From Piscirickettsia litoralis (lineage in GTDB: Bacteria > Pseudomonadota > Gammaproteobacteria > Piscirickettsiales > Piscirickettsiaceae): a stretch of DNA of 64,000 nucleotides. The stretch is taken from the NCBI RefSeq assembly GCF_001720395.1, contig NZ_MDTU01000001.1, forward strand, positions 1,974,438-2,038,437, read 5' to 3'. Positions within the stretch are counted from its first letter, which is position 1. Each line of letters starts with the position of its first letter. Of this stretch, positions 9,891-18,882 are shown in pieces. A program made the translations under genes and the position numbers. The notes under the pieces were generated by a model. That model ran no database searches and was not told the DNA's origin. It saw only the letters and a list, made by a program, of their open reading frames with translations.

Positions 9891-9917
9891 AAAAAGCCCC
9901 GGAAACGGGGCTTTTTT
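9891..9917 (-). terminator. intrinsic terminator of rpmBG (bidirectional shape)
   Basis: The stem AGCCCC / GGGGCT is flanked by A5 and T6. It lies 31 bases past the rpmG stop codon and separates the ribosomal operon from yheT. Confidence 0.88.
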
Positions 9918-9947
9918 GAAAATTAAATCTCTCAGGCGAGGTGCTGA

Positions 9948-10103
9948 TTATTTAATTTTTGCTTCTTTATAAAGAACGTGCTTACGAACAACAGGATCAT
10001 ACTTTTTAAATTCAAGTTTATCTGTTGTTGTACGTTTGTTCTTATCAGTTGTGTAAAAGTGACCTGTACCGGCACTAGAAACTAATTTGATTTTATCACG
10101 CAT
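9948..10103 (-). CDS. rpmG: 50S ribosomal protein L33
   Basis: 51 residues, [20 protein letters not shown] to [18 protein letters not shown], the usual length for L33. It has no cysteines, so it is the zinc-independent form. The gene follows rpmB by 11 bases, the standard rpmB-rpmG operon, and ends just before a strong terminator. Confidence 0.96.
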   Translation of the reverse strand: MRDKIKLVSSAGTGHFYTTDKNKRTTTDKLEFKKYDPVVRKHVLYKEAKIK

Positions 10104-10114
10104 AGTTAAGCTCC

Positions 10115-10351
10115 TTAAACTTTCTCACCGCGAGCACGGATCTCAGCAAGAACTGAGTCAATGCCTTTTTTATCGATGATGCGCATACCTTTAGAGCTAA
10201 CGCGTAGACGAACAAAGCGTTGTTCACTTTCCACCCAAAAACGGTGGTGATGTAAATTTGGCAAGAAACGACGACGCGTTTTGTTATTTGCGTGAGAAAC
10301 ATTGTTCCCAGTCATCGGACCTTTACCAGTAATTTGACAAATTCTGGACAT
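10115..10351 (-). CDS. rpmB: 50S ribosomal protein L28
   Basis: 78 residues beginning [20 protein letters not shown], the full L28 signature. It is a large-subunit structural protein and the first gene of the rpmB-rpmG operon, divergent from coaBC as in many gammaproteobacteria. Confidence 0.97.
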   Translation of the reverse strand: MSRICQITGKGPMTGNNVSHANNKTRRRFLPNLHHHRFWVESEQRFVRLRVSSKGMRIIDKKGIDSVLAEIRARGEKV

Positions 10352-10529
10352 TTCGTTACCTATACCTCAAAACCTGAGCTTAGAAATTCTTATCAGGGGC
10401 CAATTTATACCAGAATCACGGATTGAATGCAAATCAAATTCGAGCACTCCTGGTGATTAAGACTGTTTTGCTGACTTTATTTCTAGTAGAATCTTGCAGA
10501 CGTAATCATTTGAAGGTAAATCGTGATCA

Positions 10530-11738
10530 ATGTTGAAGAATAAAAAGGTTCTCCTTGCAATCAGTGGTGGTATCGCAGCCTATAAATCTGCAGAGCTAGT
10601 GCGCCGCTTAATCGAGCAGGGTGCCAAGGTACAAGTGGTGATGACGCAGGGCGCGCAGGCTTTCATTACCCCGCTGACATTGCAGGCACTTTCAGGGCGG
10701 CCAGTACGAGATTCTTTACTCGACTCAACAGCTGAGGCGGCCATGGGGCACATCGAGCTTGCGCGCTGGGCAGATTTGATATTGATCGCACCTGCGACAG
10801 CGGATGTGATTGCGAAACTGGTCGCAGGTATCGCGGATGACTTATTGACTACTTTATGTCTTGCATCAACAGCGCCGCTTGCTATTGCGCCAGCGATGAA
10901 CCAGCAGATGTGGCAGGCGAGAGCAACGCGTGACAATATTCACACTTTAAAAGCACGGGGTGTAGCAATTTGGGGTCCTGCCTGTGGTGAGCAAGCCTGT
11001 GGTGAGATTGGACCGGGACGGATGTTAGAACCTGTGCAATTGTGTGATCAGGTGTGTCAGCAGTTAACATTAAAATCAGACTTTGCTGGTAAAGTTGTCC
11101 TGATTACTGCAGGGCCAACCCGTGAAAACATTGATCCTGTGCGTTATCTGTCGAATTACAGTTCGGGTAAGATGGGCTATGCCTTGGCAGAAATGGCGAG
11201 GCGTCGTGGTGCGAAGGTTATTTTAGTCAGTGGCCCGGTACGCCTAGCAGCGCCTGCGGGTGTGACTGTATTGAGTGTTGAAAGTGCTTTACAGATGCGT
11301 GATGCGGTAATGGCGCATGTGAAAGAGGCTGATATTATGATCGGCGCGGCTGCCGTGGCAGATTTTCGTCCTGAACATTGTGAAGGGCAGAAAATTAAAA
11401 AAGGGGCTGCAACCTCGATGCAACTTCATTTGGTGAAAAATCCGGATATTATTGCTGAAGCATCGACTCATCCACAGCGTCCTTTTACAGTTGGTTTTGC
11501 AGCTGAGACACATAATCAAGAAGAATATGCGAATAAAAAATTGATTGAAAAAGAGCTAGATATGATCGCGATGAATGATGTGAGTCGCAAAGATATTGGT
11601 TTTAACAGCGATGAAAATAGTTTGCGTGTATTGTGGCGAGAAGGTGAAGCTGTTATTGAAAAGGCGAGTAAATTAATTGTTGCCGATCAGCTTTTGAACG
11701 AGATTAAGGATCACTATGAAGCAAAAAGTAAAAATTAA
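10530..11738 (+). CDS. coaBC: bifunctional phosphopantothenoylcysteine decarboxylase/phosphopantothenate-cysteine ligase
   Basis: 402 residues. CoaBC couples 4'-phosphopantothenate to cysteine (CoaB) and decarboxylates the product (CoaC) in coenzyme A synthesis. The flavin-binding CoaC half covers about residues 1-180, with [15 protein letters not shown] and PAMNQQMW. The CoaB half (about 185-400) carries [25 protein letters not shown]. The gene overlaps the start of dut by 23 bases, and coaBC-dut-algC form one operon, an order familiar from Pseudomonas and relatives. Confidence 0.97.
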   Translation: MLKNKKVLLAISGGIAAYKSAELVRRLIEQGAKVQVVMTQGAQAFITPLTLQALSGRPVRDSLLDSTAEAAMGHIELARWADLILIAPATADVIAKLVAGIADDLLTTLCLASTAPLAIAPAMNQQMWQARATRDNIHTLKARGVAIWGPACGEQACGEIGPGRMLEPVQLCDQVCQQLTLKSDFAGKVVLITAGPTRENIDPVRYLSNYSSGKMGYALAEMARRRGAKVILVSGPVRLAAPAGVTVLSVESALQMRDAVMAHVKEADIMIGAAAVADFRPEHCEGQKIKKGAATSMQLHLVKNPDIIAEASTHPQRPFTVGFAAETHNQEEYANKKLIEKELDMIAMNDVSRKDIGFNSDENSLRVLWREGEAVIEKASKLIVADQLLNEIKDHYEAKSKN

Positions 11739-12174
11739 AGCATTATCTGAAAAAATAGGCCGAGACATCGCCTTACCTGAATATGGTACGGTAGGCTCTG
11801 CAGGGCTAGATTTGCGCGCTTGTATCGATCAGCCTTTGCAACTGGCTCCAGGCGCGGTGGAGTTAATCCCGACAGGACTTGCGATGTATTTAGAAGACCC
11901 TAATCTGGCCGCGATGATCTTACCACGCTCAGGACTGGGCCATAAGCACGGCATTGTGCTTGGGAACTTAGTGGGTTTGATTGATTCAGATTATCAAGGA
12001 GAACTGAAGGTTTCCTGTTGGAACCGAGGTCAAGATCACTACGCAGTTGAGCCGGGTGAGCGCATTGCCCAGATGGTGCTCGTGCCTGTGGTGCAAGCCG
12101 ACTTTGAGCTTGTTGATGACTTTGATGCGTCGGTACGCGGTGAAGGTGGCTTTGGTCATACAGGCAATCATTAA
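11716..12174 (+). CDS. dut: deoxyuridine 5'-triphosphate nucleotidohydrolase (dUTPase)
   Basis: 152 residues, standard for trimeric dUTPase, which hydrolyses dUTP to dUMP and so keeps uracil out of DNA. The conserved motifs are present in order: [43 protein letters not shown] and the Gly-rich tail [15 protein letters not shown] inside the end of coaBC serves as ribosome-binding site for the ATG at 11716. It is the second gene of the coaBC-dut-algC operon. Confidence 0.97.
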   Translation: MKQKVKIKALSEKIGRDIALPEYGTVGSAGLDLRACIDQPLQLAPGAVELIPTGLAMYLEDPNLAAMILPRSGLGHKHGIVLGNLVGLIDSDYQGELKVSCWNRGQDHYAVEPGERIAQMVLVPVVQADFELVDDFDASVRGEGGFGHTGNH

Positions 12175-12184
12175 GGTAGTTATT

Positions 12185-13564
12185 ATGAAAAATATTCAAT
12201 CACTTAAAAGTATTTTCCGCGCTTATGATATTCGCGGCACTGTGGGTGATCAGCTGACTGCTGAGTTTACTTATTGGTTGGGCCGTGCCGTGGGCAGCGA
12301 AGCGCTCGCACATGGTGAGAGCATGGTGGCAGTAGGGCGTGATGGTCGTTTGTCGGGGCCTGAACTTGTTGAGGGTTTGATCAAAGGTCTATTGGCAAGT
12401 GGCGTTGATGTTGTCAATGTTGGGCGTATTCCCACACCGGTCTTATATTTTGCCGCAGCGACAGAATGTCGCTCTGGAGTGATGGTCACCGGCAGTCACA
12501 ACCCACCGAACTATAATGGTTTTAAAATGGTGATCGCCGGCAAATCTGTTGCGGGGGGTTGGGTGCAAAAGCTCTATCAACGCATAGAATCTCAACAACT
12601 TGAAGAAGGTCAGGGCCAGCTTGTCGAAAAAGACCTAAGGGAGATTTATCTAAACCGCATCACTAGTGATGTTAAAGTGCCTGAACCGCTGAAGGTGGTT
12701 GTTGATGCGGGTAATGGTGTTGCAGGTGAGCTAGGGCCAGAGTTGCTGCATCGCTTAGGTTGTGAAGTCGATAAGCTATATTGCGAGATTGATGGCACTT
12801 TCCCAAACCACCACCCAGATCCAAGTAAGCCTGAAAACTTACAAGATTTAATTGCCAGGGTAAAAGAAACGGGTGCGGATCTAGGCTTAGCCTTTGATGG
12901 TGATGGGGATCGCTTGGGTGTGGTATCACCTCAAGGTGAGATCATTTGGCCAGATCGCCAAATGATGCTTTATGCCAAAGGTGTGCTAGATGAGCGTCCG
13001 GGTGAAGAAATCTTATATGATGTGAAGTGCTCACGTAATGTGGCCAAAGAAATTGAGCGTGCCGGTGGCGTAGCAACCATGTGTCAGACCGGCCATTCTC
13101 TTGTTAAAGCTAAAGTGAAAGAGACAGGTTCCCCTCTTGCCGGTGAGATGAGTGGTCATATTTTCTTTAATGATCGTTGGTATGGTTTTGATGATGCACT
13201 TTATACCGCAGCGCGTTTGCTGGAAATTTTGGCACGTGATTCTCGTGCGGTTGAAGACGTGTTTAAGAGCTTACCCGATAGCATTAATACTCCGGAGATT
13301 AATGTGGCTGTTAGTGAAGCGCGTAAATTTGAGCTAATGGCAGAATTAGTGAAAGCGGCGGATTTTCCTGATGGAAAAATCATCAGTATTGATGGCTTAC
13401 GCATTGAGTTTGCAGATAGCTGGGCATTAATTCGACCATCGAATACGACGCCTTGTTTTGTTTTGCGTTTTGAGGCTGACAGTCAAGAGGCGTTAATTAA
13501 AACTCAAGAAAGGATTAAAGCGTTTTTGCATACGCATGAGCCTAATTTAGAGTTAAATTTCTAA
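12185..13564 (+). CDS. algC: phosphomannomutase/phosphoglucomutase (AlgC type)
   Basis: 459 residues. It interconverts hexose 1- and 6-phosphates for LPS and exopolysaccharide precursors. Motifs are the phosphoserine loop VMVTGSHNPPNYNGFK, the metal-binding DGDGDR, the sugar-specificity loop GEMSGHIFF and the phosphate-binding tail RPSNTTP. The reading frame is open further upstream into dut, but the ATG at 12185 is preferred. It has AAGG overlapping the dut stop and gives the expected N-terminus (SIFRAYDIRGTVG). A Rho-independent terminator follows. Confidence 0.95.
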   Translation: MKNIQSLKSIFRAYDIRGTVGDQLTAEFTYWLGRAVGSEALAHGESMVAVGRDGRLSGPELVEGLIKGLLASGVDVVNVGRIPTPVLYFAAATECRSGVMVTGSHNPPNYNGFKMVIAGKSVAGGWVQKLYQRIESQQLEEGQGQLVEKDLREIYLNRITSDVKVPEPLKVVVDAGNGVAGELGPELLHRLGCEVDKLYCEIDGTFPNHHPDPSKPENLQDLIARVKETGADLGLAFDGDGDRLGVVSPQGEIIWPDRQMMLYAKGVLDERPGEEILYDVKCSRNVAKEIERAGGVATMCQTGHSLVKAKVKETGSPLAGEMSGHIFFNDRWYGFDDALYTAARLLEILARDSRAVEDVFKSLPDSINTPEINVAVSEARKFELMAELVKAADFPDGKIISIDGLRIEFADSWALIRPSNTTPCFVLRFEADSQEALIKTQERIKAFLHTHEPNLELNF

Positions 13565-13576
13565 ATTTGTAGAGTC

Positions 13577-13605
13577 AAAAAAGCAGCCTTGAGCTGCTTT
13601 TTTTT
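13577..13605 (+). terminator. intrinsic terminator of coaBC-dut-algC
   Basis: The stem AAGCAGC / GCTGCTT (13581-13599) is followed by a run of eight T residues, 16 bases after the algC stop. Confidence 0.88.
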
Positions 13606-13645
13606 ATGACGATAAGGTAATTAGTTAGAGCGATAAGGGGGTGTT

Positions 13646-14116
13646 ATGGAAAAAGCAACATTTGCAGCAGGTTGTTTTTGGGGGGTGGAAGCCTCATTTC
13701 GTAAGCTTACAGGGGTGGTTGATACACGTGTAGGCTATATTGGCGGCCATGTAGAGAATCCAGGCTATGAAGCAGTCTGTACAGGGAAGACTGGCCATGT
13801 TGAAGCTATCGAAATTGATTATGATCCTGCTCTAATGAGTTATTTAGATTTGGTGAATCACTTTTGGCAATGCCACAATCCAACGACTTTAAATCGCCAA
13901 GGCCCTGACATCGGTAGCCAGTATCGTTCAGTGATTTTTTATCATAATGCTGAGCAAAAAGAGATAGCAGAACAAAGCAAAGTCGCGCAGGCGGTTAATT
14001 TTAGCAGCGAGATTGTCACAGACATTGTCGACGCCAGTGTTTTTTACTTAGCAGAAGAGTATCATCAACGTTATTTTGAGAAGCAGGGTAAAGAAGGGAT
14101 GTGTTATATACGCTAG
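13646..14116 (+). CDS. msrA: peptide-methionine (S)-S-oxide reductase
   Basis: 156 residues. It repairs methionine S-sulfoxide in proteins. The catalytic-Cys motif GCFWGVE lies near residue 9, followed by GYIGGHVENPGYEAVCTGKTGHVEAI, typical of MsrA. A GGGGG stretch before the ATG at 13646 can act as ribosome-binding site. It lies downstream of the algC terminator as its own unit. Confidence 0.96.
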   Translation: MEKATFAAGCFWGVEASFRKLTGVVDTRVGYIGGHVENPGYEAVCTGKTGHVEAIEIDYDPALMSYLDLVNHFWQCHNPTTLNRQGPDIGSQYRSVIFYHNAEQKEIAEQSKVAQAVNFSSEIVTDIVDASVFYLAEEYHQRYFEKQGKEGMCYIR

Positions 14117-14182
14117 TCAAAGAGAGCGAAACTTAACTATCCTTATTGATAAGGCGGAGTTTTATTTTATAGGTTTAAGGAT

Positions 14183-14682
14183 ATGGACCAAGCTCAAGGA
14201 CAAGAGCTTTATCGAATGATCATGGCAAGACATTACCTAAAATCAGCGGTAAAGCTAGGCAGTTACGTTTTATCTCATGAACGTGAGTTAGCGAAAGGAA
14301 TTAAAAAGAAACTAGAACGCACGGTCATACTTTATTACAGTATTCCTTTTCGTCATACCTGTTCATGGGGGCGTTGAGTGGTGAGTTTATTCCTGATTCA
14401 AGCCTTCATAATGAGCTTTTGCAAGCATCAGAGCAAATACTGGGCGTTAAAGATACGGCGATTCGCTTTTTTCGGGAAAAAGATCAGAATGATATTTATT
14501 GCTATAGCTTAAATCAACCGAGCATATGTGCTGGAAAAATATCGGCTTCTGTGGTTTTGCTAGGCAAACCATTGCAAGAGAAACTTGAAGAGAAAATTAA
14601 TAGCCTTGGTAATCAGGTTGAATTTAATCGTGCTTCTGATGAGGTGGAAATACATCTTGATGGCACTATTTCTAGTAAATAA
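14183..14682 (+). pseudogene. hypothetical protein split by a probable frameshift
   Basis: Two overlapping frames: 14183-14377 (64 codons) and 14365-14682 (105 codons). They read as one protein of about 167 residues if a T is added to the TTTT at 14349-14352. The joined region then reads YYSIPFSSYLFMGALSGEFIPDS. I do not recognise the family. The second frame alone could also be a small independent gene starting ATG at 14365, but it has no ribosome-binding site. No signal peptide is clear. Confidence 0.45.
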
Positions 14683-14718
14683 TTATACTTTAATCGCAAA
14701 GTGGTTGAGCTTATAAGC

Positions 14719-15261
14719 ATGTCTTTTTTTGCTTCATTGTGTGTTTTATATTTTGCAGTTTTTGCTGTGCTTACTTATGCTTTACTCTATGCTTATACAG
14801 ACTTAAATCTCTATTTGATCATTGAGATTGCAAGTTTGGCTGGGATTATCGGTATTTTATTTCCAGTGATTAACATGATGTTGCATAAGGTAAAACGACG
14901 GAAAAGGCGTTATTCTGACTCTTGGCAACGTGAAAAAAATGATGCCGAACATAGCATTACTCACTTAAGAAAGCAGATCGAGTGGTTTCATCGCCATGAA
15001 AATGATAGTGGCTTGTCTCATCGCTTAACCTGTAAGCAGTCGATAAGCCGGCTCCATAGTGCTTTGTTACCGATTCATAATCACCGAATCATCAAAACAG
15101 AGGTGATGGTGCTTTGTAATGAATTGTTTGAGTTAACAGACAGAAGTCACACTCAAGGCCACCATTTAACGGGCGACGCTGTTGCTAAGCTTAAAGCCCT
15201 AGAGCAAGCGCTGATCGACCCCTACATAAAAGATACCGAATCGGCGGATCTGCTCAGATAG
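14719..15261 (+). CDS. hypothetical membrane-anchored protein
   Basis: 180 residues from the ATG at 14719; a GTG at 14701 is an alternative start. Two hydrophobic segments (about 5-25 and 32-55) are followed by a basic stretch (KVKRRKRR) and a soluble, helix-rich, His-rich C-terminal domain of about 110 residues. The topology suggests a cytoplasmic domain tethered to the inner membrane. The family is not recognised. It overlaps the end of the convergent hexR gene by 8 bases. Confidence 0.6.
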   Translation: MSFFASLCVLYFAVFAVLTYALLYAYTDLNLYLIIEIASLAGIIGILFPVINMMLHKVKRRKRRYSDSWQREKNDAEHSITHLRKQIEWFHRHENDSGLSHRLTCKQSISRLHSALLPIHNHRIIKTEVMVLCNELFELTDRSHTQGHHLTGDAVAKLKALEQALIDPYIKDTESADLLR

Positions 15262-16117
15262 TTACTCTTGCTGGAATTTTTTGCACTGCGCTCGCTTCTT
15301 TGACTCGTGATAAGTGCTCGGAGAGTGTGTGTTTGCGTTTAATGGCAATGCCAATGGCAAGCGCGTCGATAATGCTCAGATGAACAAGACGTGAAATCAT
15401 GGGGGTATATAATTCGGTATCATTGGTTGCTGTCGTTGTGAGCCCCAAGGTCACAACTTTGGCTAACGGGGTGCCACGACTGGTAATGCCGATCACTGTC
15501 GCTCCTGCATTCTTGGCAAGTTTGACGCTTTCAATGATTTCTTTTGTGCGGCCACTGCGCGAGATGGCGAGCATGACATCTCCCTGGCTGAGCATGAGGG
15601 CCGTCATGCTTTGCATGTGCGAATCCATACAGGCAATGGCGGGAATGGACAAGCGGAACATTTTATGTAGAGCATCTTGGGCAACAACGCCAGAGGCACC
15701 AAAACCAAAAATGCCAACCCGCCTTGCGCCTAGAATGGTTGCAATGGCCTCATCTAACATGCTGGCATCGATATCATGTTGAGCATTTTGAAGGGCGATT
15801 GCGGCGCCTTTGAATATTTTCTCTTTTAAAGTTTCACTGTTATCTTCTGCTCTGATCACTGTTGAAATAGTGGGTTCTTTTGGTTGACTAACAAGGCTTT
15901 GTGCAAGTTTTAGTTTAAAGTCTTGATAACCTTGGCAGCCGATGCTACGACAAAAACGCAAGACGGTCGGTTCGCTGACATCGGCCTGACGAGCCAGGTC
16001 GGTGATGCTAAGTTGAATTGCTGTTTGGTTGTTGCTAAGAACCCATTCACCGACTTTGCGCTCCGATTTACGCAGTTCGGCGAGGAAGTTTTGAATATGT
16101 TGTAATAAGCTGCTCAT
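15254..16117 (-). CDS. hexR: HexR-like RpiR-family transcriptional regulator
   Basis: 287 residues. An N-terminal RpiR-type HTH (about 1-77, with ITDLARQADVSEPTVLRFCRSIGCQGYQDFKL) precedes a SIS sugar-phosphate-binding domain (about 125-260, GARRVGIFGFGASG and AISRSGRTKEIIE). HexR in gammaproteobacteria senses 2-keto-3-deoxy-6-phosphogluconate and controls central carbon genes. The assignment to HexR, rather than another RpiR member, rests on overall similarity; no Entner-Doudoroff genes flank it here. A palindrome GTAAATTTAC lies 32 bases upstream of the start (16149-16158) and might be an autoregulatory site. Confidence 0.85.
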   Translation of the reverse strand: MSSLLQHIQNFLAELRKSERKVGEWVLSNNQTAIQLSITDLARQADVSEPTVLRFCRSIGCQGYQDFKLKLAQSLVSQPKEPTISTVIRAEDNSETLKEKIFKGAAIALQNAQHDIDASMLDEAIATILGARRVGIFGFGASGVVAQDALHKMFRLSIPAIACMDSHMQSMTALMLSQGDVMLAISRSGRTKEIIESVKLAKNAGATVIGITSRGTPLAKVVTLGLTTTATNDTELYTPMISRLVHLSIIDALAIGIAIKRKHTLSEHLSRVKEASAVQKIPARVTI

Positions 16118-16148
16118 GCTATTATATCACTCTAAAATAAAAATATAG

Positions 16149-16158
16149 GTAAATTTAC
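16149..16158. promoter_or_regulatory. palindrome upstream of hexR, possible operator
   Basis: GTAAATTTAC is a perfect 10-base palindrome between the hexR start and its likely promoter. HexR operators in other species are AT-rich palindromes with TGTA...TACA ends; the match here is only partial (followed by TACA at 16159). Confidence 0.25.
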
Positions 16159-16233
16159 TACATTTTAGCATAATTTTGATTTTTTGTTACATTCTTCTTG
16201 ATTTTTGTAGTTTATTTTGCATTTTATGGGGGC

Positions 16234-16366
16234 TTATGGCATAGTGAGCCTGGTTTCACAATTTGAATTGAACGTTTCGTCTATGTTTAGGGGAGGTTCG
16301 GTTTTCTTGTGAGGCGACACTCCTTAAAATTTTTGCGCACGTGTTTTAACGCCTGCGCATTTTTTT
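16234..16366 (+). ncRNA. candidate small RNA ending in an intrinsic terminator
   Basis: A hairpin with TGCGCA arms (16334-16339 and 16354-16359) followed by T7 stands alone. The gene to its left is on the opposite strand and rpmE begins only at 16515. TTGATT at 16198 and TTTTAT at 16222 give a weak promoter with an 18-base spacer. That would produce a transcript of about 130 nt containing GC-rich segments. I do not recognise it as 6S, 4.5S, tmRNA or CsrB-type RNA. The start is approximate. Confidence 0.35.
16334..16366 (+). terminator. intrinsic terminator without an upstream gene on its strand
   Basis: TGCGCA arms with additional inner pairing, loop near TTTTAA, then TTTTTTT at 16360-16366. 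It could terminate a small RNA or an antisense transcript reading out of hexR. Confidence 0.65.
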
Positions 16367-16459
16367 GTCCTCAATGAAGGCTATTTACTTTTTGTTAGAG
16401 GATTGGTAGAATCGGCCGATATTTGGCGCAATCTGGCGCTTAACGAGTTTTTAAAAAGC

Positions 16460-16495
16460 ATATGCGGTGCCTGTCTAAGCAGGGTGGCGGCATAT
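16460..16495 (+). promoter_or_regulatory. rpmE mRNA leader hairpin
   Basis: Nested stems ATATGC / GCATAT and CCTG / CAGG enclose a six-base loop 20 bases upstream of the rpmE start. Autoregulatory leaders bound by L31 are known in several bacterial groups; this may be one, by position and shape only. Confidence 0.4.
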
Positions 16496-16514
16496 CATTA
16501 ATGAGGTATATATC

Positions 16515-16733
16515 ATGAGAGAAGGCATCCACCCAAAATATGAGAATGTGAGTGTTGAATGTAGCTGTGGTAACAAGTTTACAACTCGCTCAACTTTAGC
16601 AAAAGACGAGCTTCAAATTGAAGTCTGCTCAGCTTGCCATCCTTTCTATACAGGAACACAAAAAGTTCTTGATTCTGGCGGTCGTGTGGATAAATTCAAG
16701 AAGCGTTATGCGCGTTTTGGCAAGAAAGCATAA
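16515..16733 (+). CDS. rpmE: 50S ribosomal protein L31, zinc-binding form
   Basis: 72 residues, [20 protein letters not shown] onward. Cys residues in CSCGN and VCSACHPF form the zinc site of the C+ type. It is a large-subunit protein at the inter-subunit bridge. AGGTAT precedes the ATG and an intrinsic terminator follows, so it is probably monocistronic. Confidence 0.97.
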   Translation: MREGIHPKYENVSVECSCGNKFTTRSTLAKDELQIEVCSACHPFYTGTQKVLDSGGRVDKFKKRYARFGKKA

Positions 16734-16758
16734 TTCGCCTGCTAATTACAAATTTTGT

Positions 16759-16787
16759 TAAAAAAGCGCCTTCTAGGCGCTTTTTTT
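16759..16787 (+). terminator. intrinsic terminator of rpmE
   Basis: AAAGCGCC / GGCGCTTT stem with loop TTCTA and a run of seven T residues. Confidence 0.88.
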
Positions 16788-16835
16788 ATGGCATTATATT
16801 GAGGATGTGAAATTGTTCGACTAAGCGAGGATGTA

Positions 16836-18092
16836 ATGAGCAATACAGAATCAAAGCAAGCAGCGTTAGATTATCACTCTAAACCTGCACCAGGGAAGCT
16901 GAGCATTGCGGTGACAAAGTCCATGGAAACCCAGCACGATCTTTCTTTGGCTTATAGCCCAGGTGTTGCAGAGCCAGTGCGTGAAATCGCTGAAGATCCA
17001 AATGCAGCTTACCGCTATACCTCTAAAGGGAATACCGTTGCAGTCATTAGTAATGGTAGTGCGGTGCTTGGTTTAGGCAATGTAGGTGCTTTAGCCAGTA
17101 AGCCGGTGATGGAAGGAAAAGCAGCGTTGTTTAAGCGCTTTGCCAATATTGATGCGATTGATATCGAAGTTGATGCGGATAACCCGTCTGATCTGATTAA
17201 TACAGTGGCGAGGATCTCGCCGAGCTTTGGTGGGATTAACCTTGAAGATATTAAAGCACCTGAATGTTTCCAGGTTGAGCATGCATTGCATGAGCGTTTA
17301 GATATTCCGGTATTTCATGATGATCAACATGGTACGGCAATTACCATTGCTTCTGGTCTTTTAAATGCGCTTGAATTACAAGGCAAAGAGTTAAAAGATT
17401 GCAATATCGTCTGTGCTGGGGCCGGTGCTGCTGGTTTAACCTCCATGCGCTTATTAACGACTTTAGGTGCGTCACGAGATAAGATCTTTGTGGTTGATCG
17501 CGAAGGGGTGATTCACTCTGAGCGTCAACGCTTAAACCCTTATAAATATGCGTTTGCGATTGAAACGGATAAGCGTAGCTTAGAAGATGCAGTACGTGAT
17601 GCTGATGTCTTTATTGGCCTATCAGCACCGAATATTTTAACGCCAGAAATGCTGACTTCGATGGCACCACGCCCAGTTATTTTTGCTTTATCTAATCCAG
17701 ATCCAGAAATCCACCCTGCTGTGGCTCATAAAATACGTGATGATATTATTATGGCAACAGGGCGTAGTGATTTTCCTAATCAGGTGAATAATTTATTGGT
17801 CTTTCCTTTTATTTTTCGTGGTGCCCTGGATGTACGTGCTAAACGCATTAATATGGAGATGCAAGTGGCGGCTGTCAATGCGGTACGTGATTTAGCCCAT
17901 GAGCCAGCACCTAAAGAAGTGGTCAATGCTTATGGAAAAGATGAGGTGCTAAGTTTTGGTGCTGAATATATTTTACCTAAACCCATTGATCCACGCTTAA
18001 AAGAGTGTGTTCCTGCTGCCGTTGCAAAAGCTGCAATAGAAACAGGTGTTGCTCAATTGGGCTACCCTTCACATTATCCAAAAATAGATTAA
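16836..18092 (+). CDS. malic enzyme, short form
   Basis: 418 residues. It decarboxylates malate to pyruvate with NAD(P)+. The N-terminal malic domain has SLAYSPGVAEPVREI and YTSKGNTVAVISNGSAVLGLG, then FHDDQHGTAIT; the Rossmann motif GAGAAGLTSMRLL lies near residue 190. It lacks the phosphotransacetylase-like C-terminal domain of MaeB, so it is the short bacterial form. Cofactor choice cannot be read with certainty. It is a single gene between two terminators. Confidence 0.93.
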   Translation: MSNTESKQAALDYHSKPAPGKLSIAVTKSMETQHDLSLAYSPGVAEPVREIAEDPNAAYRYTSKGNTVAVISNGSAVLGLGNVGALASKPVMEGKAALFKRFANIDAIDIEVDADNPSDLINTVARISPSFGGINLEDIKAPECFQVEHALHERLDIPVFHDDQHGTAITIASGLLNALELQGKELKDCNIVCAGAGAAGLTSMRLLTTLGASRDKIFVVDREGVIHSERQRLNPYKYAFAIETDKRSLEDAVRDADVFIGLSAPNILTPEMLTSMAPRPVIFALSNPDPEIHPAVAHKIRDDIIMATGRSDFPNQVNNLLVFPFIFRGALDVRAKRINMEMQVAAVNAVRDLAHEPAPKEVVNAYGKDEVLSFGAEYILPKPIDPRLKECVPAAVAKAAIETGVAQLGYPSHYPKID

Positions 18093-18122
18093 GTTTTTAA
18101 TAATCTAATTTAAATCCGTTTA

Positions 18123-18148
18123 AAAGCTGCTATTTAGCGGCTTTTTTA
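18123..18148 (+). terminator. intrinsic terminator of malic enzyme gene
   Basis: AAAGCTGC / GCGGCTTT stem (with one G-U pair) and loop TATTTA, then a T run overlapping the convergent gene's last codons. Confidence 0.8.
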
Positions 18149-18790
18149 TTTTTTGTTTTTTGTAATCTTATAAGCGCAGCGCCTGGCGCCCTGAATAATA
18201 TGCTCAGTTCGGCTGACTTTAACCTTATCTCCCAGAACGTTTTGAAAAACTTCCAGCTCTGAGCGGCAAAAATTTTGGCAGTGTTTTGCAGCAATGCAAA
18301 TAGGGCAATGATTTTCGAGTAAATAAAAACAATCGTCTGCTTTTTTGACTTCTGCCATATAGCCTTCTTGCCTACGTAGTTTAGCCAGGGCTTTTAGTTT
18401 ATTTTCTAAGTGATTATGCTGATCAATCTCTTGCTGATAGAGCTTGAGCATTTGATGTTCTCGAGTTTGAATAATTTGATCCAAGCCGTTTTCACCAAAA
18501 GCACTATTGATGCTTTGAATCAAACTTACAGCCAGTTCAGCATGGCTATCTGGGAATTGCTGCTCGGCTTTTTCTGTAGTGCACCAAAAGCGCTTGGGGC
18601 GACCACGTTGTGCATTATCTTCATAGTGAGAAACCAGACCTTCTTGCTCTAAGCGGTGCAACTGTTGACGTGCGCCCATAGAAGTGAGTTCGAGCGTGTC
18701 AGCCAGTTCTTGAGCCATTTTTGGCCCTTTAGTCTTTAATAAATAAAGAATTTTATCTCTAGTGCTCTGTTCGTCTTTCATGTTAGTCAT
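18146..18790 (-). CDS. HTH transcriptional regulator with C-terminal Cys cluster (SufR-like)
   Basis: 214 residues. An N-terminal winged-helix domain (about 8-75, with KMAQELADTLELTSMGARQQLHRLEQEGL) is followed by a coiled, charged middle. A Cys-rich segment comes next, CPICIAAKHCQNFCRSELEVFQ, with a further Cys near the C-terminus. The layout matches SufR/DeoR-like repressors that bind an Fe-S cluster through such Cys residues; cluster binding here is inference. A second ATG four codons in (18781) is an alternative start. It is divergent from the flavodoxin-like and questin-oxidase-like genes, its probable targets. Confidence 0.75.
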   Translation of the reverse strand: MTNMKDEQSTRDKILYLLKTKGPKMAQELADTLELTSMGARQQLHRLEQEGLVSHYEDNAQRGRPKRFWCTTEKAEQQFPDSHAELAVSLIQSINSAFGENGLDQIIQTREHQMLKLYQQEIDQHNHLENKLKALAKLRRQEGYMAEVKKADDCFYLLENHCPICIAAKHCQNFCRSELEVFQNVLGDKVKVSRTEHIIQGARRCAYKITKNKK

Positions 18791-18882
18791 TTAAATAAAC
18801 TTTTGTATTTACATATTCTAGCAGCTTTGCTAGACTCTAGCTATTAAGTAAATATTTTTGTTTATTTAATTTTGAGATATGA

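Noticed and set aside
15399-16105. Open frames antisense to hexR
   Set aside because: Mirror the codon structure of hexR; no independent start signals.
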